A stretch of DNA of 42,227 bases from Acidobacteriota bacterium (GTDB lineage Bacteria > Acidobacteriota > Vicinamibacteria > Vicinamibacterales > UBA2999), in NCBI GenBank assembly GCA_016184455.1, contig JACPCS010000123.1:543-42769 (forward strand). The letters are read 5' to 3'. Position numbers and translations under genes: made by a program. Position 1 is the first letter of the stretch. Each line of letters begins with the position of its first letter. The notes below the pieces were generated by a model. That model was given only the letters and a program-made list of their open reading frames with translations. It made no database searches and was not told the DNA's origin. Shown here piece by piece: positions 24,562 to 35,593 of this stretch.

Positions 24562-27411
24562 TCAGGTGGGAAGGCGGCTCGGCGCCGCGACGCGCTCCCA
24601 CGTGACGCGCTGCCGGTTCGTCACGAAGCGCATGAAGCCGACGACCGTCGCCCAGTTGAGCAGGCAGATGGCACACGGGATGCTGACGAGCGGCGACCGG
24701 CGCGTCTGCTGCCGCCCCATGAACCCCCCGATCGCGATTCCATAGAAGAGCAGCTGCGCGGCGAGCGCCCACGCGTAGATGCCGCCCCGCGGTGCCACGG
24801 CCGCCGCGGCCACGAGGAGCGCCGCGTGGAGGAGCGGCAGCAACAGCCGCAGTCCTTTGTGCGACATCGTCTCGAACCACAGCCGGTTCCGGCGCGGATT
24901 CCACAGCCACCGTTCGCGCGCGAAGACCTGGAACGTGCCGGCGCTCGTGCGGGCCTTGCGCGCGAACTCCTGGCGTGCCGTGGCCGAGGCGCGATCGTAG
25001 GCGCGGGCGCGCGGCTCGAAGAGCACGCGGTAGCCCCGCTTGACGATTCGCAGCGGGATCACGACGTCATCCAGAATCGTGTCGTCGGGAATCGGCTCGA
25101 AGAGCGCGCGCCGGATCGCGTAGATGGCGCCCGTGGCGCCGACGGTCGAGTCCGCTCGCCCCTCGGTCGACCGGATGAATTTCTCGTAGCGCCAGTAGAA
25201 CGCCGTGCCGCGTCCCGCGGCGGCGGTCCCTTCGCCGGCTGTCAGCACCAGTTCGCCGCTCACTGCTCCGACGCGCCGATCGGCGAAGCTCTCGACGAGC
25301 GCCCGGAGCGTGCCGCGATCGAACCGCTGCCGTGCGTCGGCGAAGACGACGATCTGGCCGTGCAGCTCGGGCACGACGGCGTTGAGGACGGCGGCCTTGC
25401 CACGCCGTTCGGCAAACGGCAGGACCGTGACCACGGATCCCGCGTACGCGCGAGCGCGGTCTACCGTTTCGTCGCTCGAGCCGTCGGAGGCAATCACGAT
25501 CTCGAGACGGTCCTGCGGATAGTCGACCGCGAGCAGGTTCTCGATGCGTGCCGCAATCCGCTGCGCCTCGTTGTAGGCGACCACCACGATCGAGACGCTT
25601 GGCTCGATGGGTGCACGGACGCGATCCTTCGGGCGCAGCCGGGCCCGAAGTGCCGCGATGAGGGCGTAGCCGACGTAGATGTAGGCGAGGAGAGCCGCGG
25701 CAGCCCAGAAAACGAATTCAGAGGTCCGGCTAAAGCCGGACGCCACGATCCCTTCTTGGTACGTAGTGTCCGGCTTCAGCCGGACCATCGTGCCGGCCGA
25801 TGGACCGTCTGCCTGCAACCGTTCCACGCTGGCGAGCTCACCGAGCGCGCGCTCGAGCGCCCCGACATCCGCGCCCGGATCGCGGCCGTCGGTGGCGGCG
25901 CCCGCGAACGGCGGCGACAGGCCGAGGCGCGGCAGGCTCTGTCCGCCGCGCGCGGCCAGTGGCTCGAGCGTCGCCGGAAAGAAGTTGTCGCGCGGATAGC
26001 TGCCGGCCGGCCCGCCGGCGAGCACGTTGCGCCGCACGACCCCGCGCGGGAAGTAGCGGTCGAACGTCGGGGACCCGGGGCCCGTCCCCGAGCCGGTGAT
26101 GCCGTGCTCGTTGTGCGGCATCACGTTGTTCTGGAACACGAAACCGGTGTGCGGCGCGCCGTCGCCGGCAAAGAGGATGCTCCCCGTCTGCTGCGCCGTG
26201 TTGTGGTCGATGACGACGTCGGCCACACCGTCGAGCAATTGAAACAGCCGGCCGTTGCCCCAGCGGCCCCCGACGTCGAGAAAGACGTTGTTGCGGATCG
26301 CGATCCGCCGCGTCTGCCGGCTCGCGTGATTGTCGTCGCGCCCGAGGATGTTGATGCCGGCGGCCACATGCCGGACGAGGTTGTTCGAGAACGTCACGTC
26401 CTCGACGACCGACCACGGCGCGCCGCCGTCCTGGTTGCGGACGGTGAACAGGATGGCGAAGCCGTTCTGCGCGTGCGGCCAGTTGTACTCGAGCAGGTTG
26501 CCGTCGATGAGCACGCGGCGGGCGTTCTTCAGCTCGAAGAGGTTCTTGACGCTCCATTCGGTGCCCTCGAACGACGGGTCGTCCTTCTTCCAGCGGAGCG
26601 GCTTCGCCATGTGATTGCGGGTGATCTCGATGTCGGCCGGCACGAGCTCGTCGATCTCGGGGTCGGCCCCGCCGAACATGATCGTCTCGCCCGATGCCTC
26701 GAGATAGTTGCCGCTGATCTTGAACGGCCCGGGCCCGTTCCAGCCGGCAATCGCCTGCGCGTCTTCCGTTCGCTCCTTGAAGTCGGAAAGATGTGAGTCG
26801 ATGACGGCCGTGTGGCTCGAGTTGAGCGCCACGCCGCGTCGGCCGCCCAGGCGTGCATCACCGTGCAGATACGAGCGCTCGATGATGAAGTGATGCGGGA
26901 CACCCTCGACCGGCGACTGGTCGGCCCCGAGCTGCACGAGCGTGGTGAGTGAGGTCCCCGGCGCCGACGTGATCTCCAGACCGACGAGACGGTAATGGTG
27001 CGCACCGGGCTCGGCCTCGATCACAGAGCCTGACGAGGCGACGAGCTGGGGCATCCGCGCGGCATCGGCCGGTCTGACGCGCCGGCCGGGCGGCGGCAGA
27101 TCGCGCGCCGCCGAGGCGATCACAATCCACCCCTCGCCATCCTTCCTTCGCAGCCGGAACGGACCACGGTAGGTCGCTCGAGGTTCGAGCACGATCAGAT
27201 CGCCCGGCCCGGCCTCGTCGAGCGCCTGCTGCAGGTCGCCGTCGGCAGGGACGCGAAGGGTGCGTCCGGAGGTGAGGATCTGCGGCACGTCGACCCGCAC
27301 GCGCGGCAGTTCCGGCGCACGCGGAGCGTCGCCGGACTGTGCCAGGCCGACGCCGGCGCCCCCGGCCAGGAGCAGCAGTAGCGCGATGGCCGATGTGTGT
27401 CTACGCCCCAC
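24562..27411 (-). CDS. Fusion ORF: secreted parallel beta-helix protein + GT2 glycosyltransferase, joined at a REPIN-like repeat
   Basis: From the GTG at 27411 (signal peptide GRRHTSAIALLLLLAGGAG, cut near GLAQ; an ATG at 27450 would weaken it), about 950 residues. The first 540 are a right-handed beta-helix (RVLIDGNLLEYNWPHAQNG, VEDVTFSNNLVRHVAAGINI, VVIDHNTAQQTGSILFAGDG), as in polysaccharide lyases and epimerases. Then comes the repeat (25724-25785) encoding VRLKPDTTYQEG and VASGFSRT. After it a GT2 synthase follows: membrane helix EFVFWAAAALLAYIYVGYAL, SIVVVAYNEAQRI, IASDGSSDETVD, VVFADARQRFD, ILDDVVIP and further membrane helices. A secreted helix and a cytoplasmic transferase in one chain is topologically odd. 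Two separate genes whose boundary was overwritten by the repeat is the more likely origin. Confidence 0.85.
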   Translation of the reverse strand: MGRRHTSAIALLLLLAGGAGVGLAQSGDAPRAPELPRVRVDVPQILTSGRTLRVPADGDLQQALDEAGPGDLIVLEPRATYRGPFRLRRKDGEGWIVIASAARDLPPPGRRVRPADAARMPQLVASSGSVIEAEPGAHHYRLVGLEITSAPGTSLTTLVQLGADQSPVEGVPHHFIIERSYLHGDARLGGRRGVALNSSHTAVIDSHLSDFKERTEDAQAIAGWNGPGPFKISGNYLEASGETIMFGGADPEIDELVPADIEITRNHMAKPLRWKKDDPSFEGTEWSVKNLFELKNARRVLIDGNLLEYNWPHAQNGFAILFTVRNQDGGAPWSVVEDVTFSNNLVRHVAAGINILGRDDNHASRQTRRIAIRNNVFLDVGGRWGNGRLFQLLDGVADVVIDHNTAQQTGSILFAGDGAPHTGFVFQNNVMPHNEHGITGSGTGPGSPTFDRYFPRGVVRRNVLAGGPAGSYPRDNFFPATLEPLAARGGQSLPRLGLSPPFAGAATDGRDPGADVGALERALGELASVERLQADGPSAGTMVRLKPDTTYQEGIVASGFSRTSEFVFWAAAALLAYIYVGYALIAALRARLRPKDRVRAPIEPSVSIVVVAYNEAQRIAARIENLLAVDYPQDRLEIVIASDGSSDETVDRARAYAGSVVTVLPFAERRGKAAVLNAVVPELHGQIVVFADARQRFDRGTLRALVESFADRRVGAVSGELVLTAGEGTAAAGRGTAFYWRYEKFIRSTEGRADSTVGATGAIYAIRRALFEPIPDDTILDDVVIPLRIVKRGYRVLFEPRARAYDRASATARQEFARKARTSAGTFQVFARERWLWNPRRNRLWFETMSHKGLRLLLPLLHAALLVAAAAVAPRGGIYAWALAAQLLFYGIAIGGFMGRQQTRRSPLVSIPCAICLLNWATVVGFMRFVTNRQRVTWERVAAPSRLPT
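25724..25785. repeat. REPIN-like hairpin doublet, family 2, at a gene-gene junction
   Basis: Two copies of the palindrome GTCCGGCT-NN-AGCCGGAC (25724-25741 and 25768-25785), each with an 8-bp stem. The right unit is preceded by GTAG-T (25763-25767); the left unit, on the minus strand, by GTGG-C (complement of 25742-25746). The 26-nt spacer holds TACGTAG. It lies between the beta-helix and GT2 parts of the fusion ORF and is read without a stop. Confidence 0.88.
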
Positions 27412-28141
27412 CCTGAATCCAGTCCGCAATCCGCATGTAGGACGGCCCAAGCAGCGGCTTCACGAGCCCCTTGGCATTCCAGCTGGCCCACGCCGCGACC
27501 CGCGCCCACGGCGCGGGCAGCAGCAGCCGCCGGGCGGCATCGGCGGGATGGCCCTGTCGTATCGTGAACCGCCCTCGGACTTCGATCCCGCCTCCGTCGC
27601 GAATCGACGTCGCGGGCTCGGAGGTGAAGAGCACGCGCAGCCCCGCATCGCGGGCGGCGCGCGCCACGCGGCGGGAGTAGTACCCGCCCGGAACCGAGCC
27701 GACGACGACCGCGCGTCCGAGCAGGTCCTCGAGGATCTGGCGGCTGCGCGACCATTCGTCGTGAATCCGATCGCTCGAGCACGCGCTGAGCCGTGCCGGG
27801 TGCGACGCCGAATGGCTCCCGATGACATGGCCGCGCGCGTCGAGCTCGCGAATCTGTGCGGCATCGAGAAAGCCGGGGCGGCCGATCATGTCGGTCGGCA
27901 CGAAACAATATCCCCGCCACCCGCGCGCTTCGAGGCGGTCCGCCACGTGCGTGTAGTACGAGACGCCGCCGTCGTCGACGGTGATGAGGCACGCAGGATG
28001 TCGCACGCTCGCAATGCCATCGAGCTGCGCGTCGAACTGCTCGACCGACAGCTTGTAGCGATCGGCGGCCGGCGATCGAAACCCGCTTTCTTGCGGACTC
28101 GCCGCGAACACGTCATGGAAGAGCAGCGACACCGTGCGCAT
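27401..28141 (-). CDS. NodB-type polysaccharide deacetylase
   Basis: 246 residues from the ATG at 28141. NodB fold (carbohydrate esterase 4): the catalytic/metal aspartates in LITVDDGGVSYY, the metal histidines in GHVIGSHSASHP, and PGGYYSRR as motif 3. It removes acetyl groups from N-acetylhexosamines in a glycan. The N-terminus MRTVSLLFHDV begins directly at the fold with no signal peptide. It overlaps the formyltransferase gene end by 29 bp and the following beta-helix start by 11 bp, so expression is tightly coupled. It differs from the longer deacetylase at 35549-36667 and probably acts on another residue or step. The motif set is complete. Confidence 0.9.
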   Translation of the reverse strand: MRTVSLLFHDVFAASPQESGFRSPAADRYKLSVEQFDAQLDGIASVRHPACLITVDDGGVSYYTHVADRLEARGWRGYCFVPTDMIGRPGFLDAAQIRELDARGHVIGSHSASHPARLSACSSDRIHDEWSRSRQILEDLLGRAVVVGSVPGGYYSRRVARAARDAGLRVLFTSEPATSIRDGGGIEVRGRFTIRQGHPADAARRLLLPAPWARVAAWASWNAKGLVKPLLGPSYMRIADWIQGGA

Positions 28142-28958
28142 CACGTGGCTGGACCTCCTGACGGGCTGTGCGTTTCCAACGCAGATACGCCGTGAGCTGC
28201 GGCTGCCCCCATACGGCGGACCGGCGGCCGCTCGTGTCGAGCGGCGGCACGTGTTCGCCGCGGCAGAGCGCCCGCAGGATGGCGCCGACCGTCTCCAGGT
28301 TGTCGAGGACGACGCGGTACTGAATCATCGTGTGCGACTCGCGCGATTCGTCGAAGCCGCTGCCGGCCTGCAGATACACAGGGCCCGTGTCGACGCCGGC
28401 ATCCGCGCGCAGCAGCGTCATGCCGACGCGTCCGACATCGCGGTTGGCGAGTGCCCAGAAGCACCCATGGGCGTTGCGGTACTCCGGGCAGATGCCGGGG
28501 TGGAGCACGAACGTGCCGACGCGCGGCAGCTGGAAGATCGCCGGTGTGAGCATCACTTTGCAGCGCGCAATGACGACGTCGGGCGTGAGCCGCGCCAGAA
28601 ACGCGCGCGCCTCGTCGCTGTTCGGGCTCGACACGACGATCTGCGGCACGCGCGTGAGGTCGGCGGGGTAGCGCGCGCGGAACTGGTCGACCGTCCGATC
28701 GATCCAGGCGGTATCGCGCGGCGCCAGCCGCAGCCGGTTGTAGAGCCGGAACGCCAGCACGTCGAGGAACCGCAGCGGACCCACGCGGCGCAGCTCTCGC
28801 CGCGCGGCGCGCCAGAGGCGCCCGGGTCGATCACGAATGATGATGAAACCAGCCAACTGCAGGGCGTTCGCCAGCCACGACGCGAGCGCCTCGCGGTCGA
28901 TCCGATCCCGCTCGTGACAGATCAGGACGGCGGTCGGCAGCGGTTCGTAGGTCTGCAT
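28113..28958 (-). CDS. Formyltransferase-family protein (methionyl-tRNA formyltransferase-like fold)
   Basis: 281 residues. The formyl-transferase fold is seen in the central part: SPDVVIARCKVML-like LTPDVVIARC, then FVLHPGICPEYRNAHGCFWA (the HxGxxPxxRG-type loop with the catalytic histidine) and ADAGVDTGPVYLQA (the catalytic aspartate). In EPS or O-antigen loci such enzymes N-formylate amino sugars with 10-formyl-tetrahydrofolate; that role is inferred. The usual catalytic asparagine appears in RNAHG rather than in the standard HxSxLPxYRG order, so it belongs to a divergent branch. The start overlaps the preceding GT4 by 128 bp, which is unusually long. The conserved N-terminus (AVLICHERDRIDREAL) makes 28958 the credible start. 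Confidence 0.85.
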   Translation of the reverse strand: MQTYEPLPTAVLICHERDRIDREALASWLANALQLAGFIIIRDRPGRLWRAARRELRRVGPLRFLDVLAFRLYNRLRLAPRDTAWIDRTVDQFRARYPADLTRVPQIVVSSPNSDEARAFLARLTPDVVIARCKVMLTPAIFQLPRVGTFVLHPGICPEYRNAHGCFWALANRDVGRVGMTLLRADAGVDTGPVYLQAGSGFDESRESHTMIQYRVVLDNLETVGAILRALCRGEHVPPLDTSGRRSAVWGQPQLTAYLRWKRTARQEVQPRDAHGVAALP

Positions 28959-30165
28959 GGAGTCCCGTCACCTCTTCACAGCGTCGCTCGAACGTCCGCG
29001 CGACCGTGGCCCACGAATAGTGCGCCTCGACGAGCGACCGTCCCTCGCCGCCAAGCGCGCGGCGCCGCTCCGAGTCGCGCAGCAGACGCACCACCGCATC
29101 GGCGAATGCCGTCGCGTCGTCGGCTGGCACGAAGTGGCGTTCCGGCTCGAGGCCGAGCCCTTCCGCCCCGACCGTCGTCGAGACGACGGGCTTGGCCATG
29201 GCGAGCGCCTCGAAAATCTTCAGCCGCGTGCCGCTGCCCGCGCGAAGCGGCACGACGTACACCGACGCTTCGGCAATGAACGGACGCACGTCGTCGACCG
29301 TGCCGGTGACGACGATCCCGGGGCGAACCGCCAGCTCTCGCAGGCGCGCGCTTGGACGTCTGCCGACGACCGTGAACGAGGCGTCGGGGATCTCAGCGCG
29401 GATCCGAGGGAGGATCGTGTCGACGAAGTAGAGGACCGCGTCCTCGTTCGGGTGCCAGTCCATCGAGCCGCTGAATACGATCCGGTGCGCGTGCTCGTGA
29501 TAGCCGTTCGGGCTGAAGTAGTCGGTATCGACGCCGGTCGGAATCGCCGAGATCCGCGCGTCCGGGGCGAGGGTGGCCAGGCGGCGGCGGTCGTCGTCTG
29601 AGACGGCGATGGTCAGGTCGGCGTTCCGGCAGGCATCCGCTTCGCGCGCGCGCAGCTTGCGCCATTCGATCTCGAGGAGCGCGCGGCGCCAGCCGGTCGG
29701 CTCGAGCGCGCACAGCCGCTGCCAGATCAGATGCTCGACGTTGTGCTCGAAGAGGACGATCGGCACGCGTCCCTTCGTTGGCACGTTCACCGCGGCGAAC
29801 AGGAAGTCGGCGACGCAGAGATCGACGGTGCCGCGTTCAATGAGCGCGTGGACGTGCTCGCGCAGCGACGGAATCTGCCACTTCCACAGATCGACCGGGT
29901 ACCTGGAGAACCACGAGCGCGCAACCGCAAAGGGAAACGCCGCACTCCCACGCTTCGGCACCTCGTAGGGAATGGAGACCACGCGCGCGGATGGTGGAAG
30001 CCGCCGGCAGAGGCCGTCCGGGTCGTCGCCGGGGCCGTGCGTCGTGACGACCGTCACCGCGTGCCGGCGCGCCAGCTCGGAGACAATCTGCAGACTGCGC
30101 ACGCGCCCGCCGGTCGTGGCGGGCCAGAGACCGCCCATCTTCACCCAGAGAATCTGCATCCCCAT
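28831..30165 (-). CDS. GT4-family glycosyltransferase with extended C-terminus
   Basis: 444 residues. GT-B fold with N-terminal LWVKMGGLWPATTGGRVRS and FEHNVEHLIWQRL. The donor domain has RIVFSGSMDWHPNEDAVLYF, PLRAGSGTRLKIFEALAMAK and PVVSTTVGAEGL. This is the pattern of exopolysaccharide transferases found with exosortase/PEP-CTERM loci (Stp1-like). The conserved part ends near VARTFERRCEEVTG; the last 40 residues overlap the formyltransferase gene in another frame and look random (ADRRPDLSRAGSDRPRGA), suggesting the original stop was lost by a small frameshift. An ATG at 30165 lies 2 bp after the lyase stop; a second ATG at 30159 is equally possible. Confidence 0.9.
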   Translation of the reverse strand: MGMQILWVKMGGLWPATTGGRVRSLQIVSELARRHAVTVVTTHGPGDDPDGLCRRLPPSARVVSIPYEVPKRGSAAFPFAVARSWFSRYPVDLWKWQIPSLREHVHALIERGTVDLCVADFLFAAVNVPTKGRVPIVLFEHNVEHLIWQRLCALEPTGWRRALLEIEWRKLRAREADACRNADLTIAVSDDDRRRLATLAPDARISAIPTGVDTDYFSPNGYHEHAHRIVFSGSMDWHPNEDAVLYFVDTILPRIRAEIPDASFTVVGRRPSARLRELAVRPGIVVTGTVDDVRPFIAEASVYVVPLRAGSGTRLKIFEALAMAKPVVSTTVGAEGLGLEPERHFVPADDATAFADAVVRLLRDSERRRALGGEGRSLVEAHYSWATVARTFERRCEEVTGLHADLRTAADRRPDLSRAGSDRPRGARVVAGERPAVGWFHHHS

Positions 30166-30167
30166 CC

Positions 30168-32244
30168 CTACTCGCGCTCCACGGAAACGGCGTGATCGTC
30201 GAAGCGTACGAGCCGGCGCGGCCGCTCGAACGCGAGGCCGGCCGGCCGGCCGGTGTCGTCATAGATCGCCCGCACGGCCGGAGGCGACGCCAGACCCTGA
30301 CGGTCGGGGAGGAGGAGCGTCACGATGCGCCACGGCAGAGCCACGGCGAACGTGTAGATCAACATTGGTGCCGGTTGGCGGTCGCCGTATTCGGGCGAAA
30401 TCCACCCACGGATGGGTGCCGTCTCGCCATATTTGAGCGCTGGCTGAACCGGCGCCGCCGGAAATGGGCAAATCCAGAGCACATGCCCCTGCCGCGTTTC
30501 CGCTCGCGCCCAGGGGTGCACCCCCAGCGAGACCGCCAGCGCCCCGAACTGGAACGTGAGATCGATCTGGTGCCGCGCGGCGCCGGTCAGGTCGTCGACG
30601 ACGATCCAATAGCCGGGCTTGACGAAGATCACGCGGCGGCGGTGGCGGACGGGGTCCGGAAGGACGAGGTAGCCGTCATGCTCCGCGTCGAGAAAATCGA
30701 ACTCCGGCGTGGAGTGCCATTCGCGCAGGCGAACGCGTGGCTGGCCGCGCCAGCCGAACGGCCCCGCAGGCTGCGCCTGGCTGGCGCCGTCGACGATCAC
30801 GGTGCTGTGTGCGGCGGTGCTGCGGAAGAAATCGCGCCAGGGCGCGTCGCCGGTGTAGGAGTATGTTCCCGCGTCGACGAGACACGGCTCGCCGAAGATG
30901 GCGCACTGAATGCTGAGCAGATCGGCGTGGCCGTGGCCGCCGCTGATCGGACAGCCGATCGGGCCGATGTCGATGATGGCGTGATGCGCGTCGGGCTCCC
31001 AGCCGCTGCGGATCGACGCGTAGCCGCCCGAGGGGAACACGCGCGAGGCATGTTGAGGCGGCGGCGCCGCGGCGCGGCCGTCGACCGTGCTCAGCGCCTC
31101 CGGTCCGAACAGCCAGGCGGCTTCGGCCACGCGGCCGCCCGCGGCCCAGAGAAAGTCGCGGCGCTCGAAGAGCACGCCGCCCACGCCGAACACCCCGCGG
31201 GCGTCGCGCCCACGCCTGACGGCGAGGGGCAGCAGACACCCGCCGTCGTCGTCGCCAATTGGCGGAATCGTGCCGTCCGCGTGCCCGATCGCGAGCAGGA
31301 ACTCGATCATCTGCTGCACGCGATCGCCGACATGGTCCGGCACCGGGAGCCCGTTTCGCCGCGCGAGCAGGAGGAAATGGAGATAGGCGTCGAGCGCGTA
31401 GCGGTGATGGCAGGTCGATCGCTCGAAGTGCACGCCGTCGCGGCAGATCTGTGCGTCGCACTCGGTGATGAGCACCCGCGCCGCCACTTCACGCCACCGC
31501 TCGGCCTCGCGGAACTCACGGAAGAGCGTGCCGGCGTAGTACAGGCCGAGCGCCGCGCCGACCAGATCGGTGCCGCGCGCGCCGGAGTACGCCAGGTCGC
31601 GGCGGAGGTGCGTCGCGTGCAGCCAGATGGCGGCGAGCACGTGCTGCAGCCAGGGCGACGGGACCGCGGGTGAGTCGCGAAGCAGCACGAGCGCCCAGCA
31701 CCACGCCATCACGCGAAGCGACACGTCGAAGGCGCTGGTCCAGGAGGCGCCCGTACCGGACGGATGGGCGTCGAGCCACGCACCGAGCGCCTGGACGCAC
31801 GCGTCCGCGTACCGTTCGTCGCCGGTGAGCGCGCGCGCCTGCGCGAGCGGGACGACCCATTGATGGCGGCACGGATCCCAGGGCCGATCGCTCTGCCGAT
31901 CGACGAACGCGTCCGCTGCCTTCACCAGCCGATCGCATTCGCTGCCCAGCGTCGCCAGCAGCGCCGCCGCGGTCTCCGGATGCGCCGCCCCCGCAAAGAA
32001 CCGCGCTGGCACCGTCTCGCGGAGCACCTGCTGTGCGGTGTCGCCCTCCACCAGTTCCGGCGCGTGTCTCGCCAACAGCGCCTCTGGCCGATCCGGCAGC
32101 TCCGGCGGCGCGACCCGCTCGAGCCATCGCGCGGCTTCGCACCAGCCGCGATAGGCGAGCTCGGCGAAGCGCATGTCGCGGATCCGGTGCAGACCACCTC
32201 TGTCTCGGCGTTCGATCGGTGCGCCGAACGGCGGCCACAGCGGA

Positions 32245-32273
<29 letters not shown>
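30168..32273 (-). CDS. Heparinase II/III-family protein, second copy
   Basis: 701 residues. Alpha/alpha-toroid part: DPCRHQWVVPLAQARALTGD, DVSLRVMAWCWALVLLRD and HFERSTCHHRYALDAYLHFL. The C-terminal beta-sandwich has ISGGHGHADLLSIQ and RSTAAHSTVIVDGASQAQPA. Lyase of uronic-acid polysaccharides by family. It shares the domain order of 18066-20750 but is shorter and clearly distinct in sequence, so it is not a recent duplicate. No signal peptide is seen. It overlaps the asnB stop by 29 bp and is followed 2 bp later by GT4. The presence of two such lyases suggests that each operon carries its own polymer-cutting enzyme. Confidence 0.9.
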
Positions 32274-34112
<1,839 letters not shown>

Positions 34113-34125
<13 letters not shown>

Positions 34126-35552
34126 GAGGGTTGCTCCTCCCGCGCGGGCGCCGCGCCAAACATCGACGTGGAGCCGTACGACAGGACGGCGTAGGTGGCG
34201 GCGTATACCGCCGCCGAGACCATGAAGACCGCCAGCGGCGGCGCCCCGACGATTCGCTGGACCCAGAACGCCGGCGCGGCCGACACGATCGTGATCGCGG
34301 CGATGCGGGCGAGCTGGCGCCAGGGCAGCAGCCGGCCGGCGCCGATGCGCAGCACGAATGCCATCCGCACCAGCCCCAGCCCCTTGGTGACCGTGAGCGC
34401 CACCAGGGTCACGAGAACGGCGCCGCGCAGCCCGAACGACGACAGGAGTGCACCGATCAGGCCGGCGACGCACCCGAGACGGACCAGATTCATCACCAGC
34501 AGGAAACGCGTCTGCGCATAGACACGCAGCACCCCGTCGACCGCCATCACGGCTGGCAGCATGGTCAGCGTCCAGAGGATGAAGATCGGCACGCTCGCGC
34601 TGTAGGTGGCGGTGAAGAGGCCGACGATCAGCGGATGGGCCCCGACGATGAGCAGGGCGACGAGCGGAAAAATCAGGAAGGCCAGCCGGCACACCGTGTC
34701 GTGCCACAGGTCGAGTGCGACGGCGCGTCCGGGCGCGTCGGCCATGCGGACCATCAACACGCTGACGGTCGACGTGACGATCAGGTCGTACAGCGGAATC
34801 TGCATACAGCCGATCGCATAGATCGCGAACGTCGCCGCATCGAACCGGGCGGCCACGACGTACTGGTGGTAGTTGATGAGCACGACCTCGATGCCGACGG
34901 CGGCGGCGAAGGGCAGCGCGTAGCCGAGCTGCTCGCGCCACCGTACCAGGTCGAGTCGCAGCTCGCGTCCGAAGGCGCGCCAGAGCATCGCCACGGCGGC
35001 GGCGAGCCGGAGCGCCGCAAACGCGGCGGCGCCGATGAAGACCGCGCGCAGGCTCACGAAGAGCAGCGCCGGGATGACGAACAGCAGCGTGCGGATGATG
35101 TCGGAGACGGCGTAGGTGATCGCGGCCGACGCGTGGCGCCGCTCCGCGATCAGCACGATCTCGAGCACGGTCGCCGCCAGCATGCAGGTCAGAAAGAGGC
35201 CGAGCGGCAGGGCGTTGGCGGCCAACTCCGGCGTCAACCAGCCGGCGAGGAGCGGCCGTGCGGCATAGAGCGCCGCCGTGCTCGCCGCGCCGACCACCGC
35301 GAGCGTGACGATCGCGTTGGCGACGTAGCGCCCGGTGTGCCGCGATCCTCTCGGGACGAAGTAGTAGAGGCTTTCGGCCATGCCGAGCTGCAGCACGCCG
35401 TAGAGCGTCGCGGAGACGAGGAAGAACTGCTTGTAGACGCCAAACGCCGCCGGCTCGAACAGGCGGGCGAGCACGACGCCGATGGCGAACGAGGCTGCGA
35501 GACCGATGCTCCGCCCGATCACGAGCTGCAGCGTGGGGGTCAGACGCCTCAT
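34113..35552 (-). CDS. Wzx-like polysaccharide flippase
   Basis: 479 residues with about 12-14 hydrophobic segments across the chain: LVIGRSIGLAASFAIGVVLA, LPLGLFLTCMLAATVLEIVL, LPFAAAVGIEVVLINYH, FLIFPLVALLIVGAHPLIVG and VFMVSAAVYAATYAVL. The start RSIGLAASFAIGVVLARLFE followed by AFGVYKQFF is typical of the polysaccharide/MATE-type exporters that flip lipid-linked repeat units across the inner membrane. The ATG overlaps the deacetylase stop in ATGA (35549-35552). The gene begins inside an inverted repeat (35535-35593). Its presence argues for a Wzx/Wzy-type rather than ABC-type export for the polymer made by this locus. Confidence 0.92.
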
Positions 35553-35593
35553 CCCAGTACCTCGAGTCGCCCCATCACCGGGGTCTGACCCCC
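35535..35593. repeat. Inverted repeat at the deacetylase-flippase overlap
   Basis: GGGGGTCAGAC (35535-35545) and GTCTGACCCCC (35583-35593) are exact reverse complements over 11 bp with 37 nt between them. The second arm also contains the local palindrome GGGGTCTGACCCC. The arms lie in the last codons of the deacetylase gene (KGGQTP) and the first codons of the flippase gene (RLTPT). A hairpin here would bracket the coupled stop/start site. Confidence 0.75.

Noticed and set aside
34126-34941. Upstream extension of the second AsnB frame
   Set aside because: AsnB needs Cys as residue 2 of the mature chain, so the start must be 34125; the extension overlaps the flippase gene.
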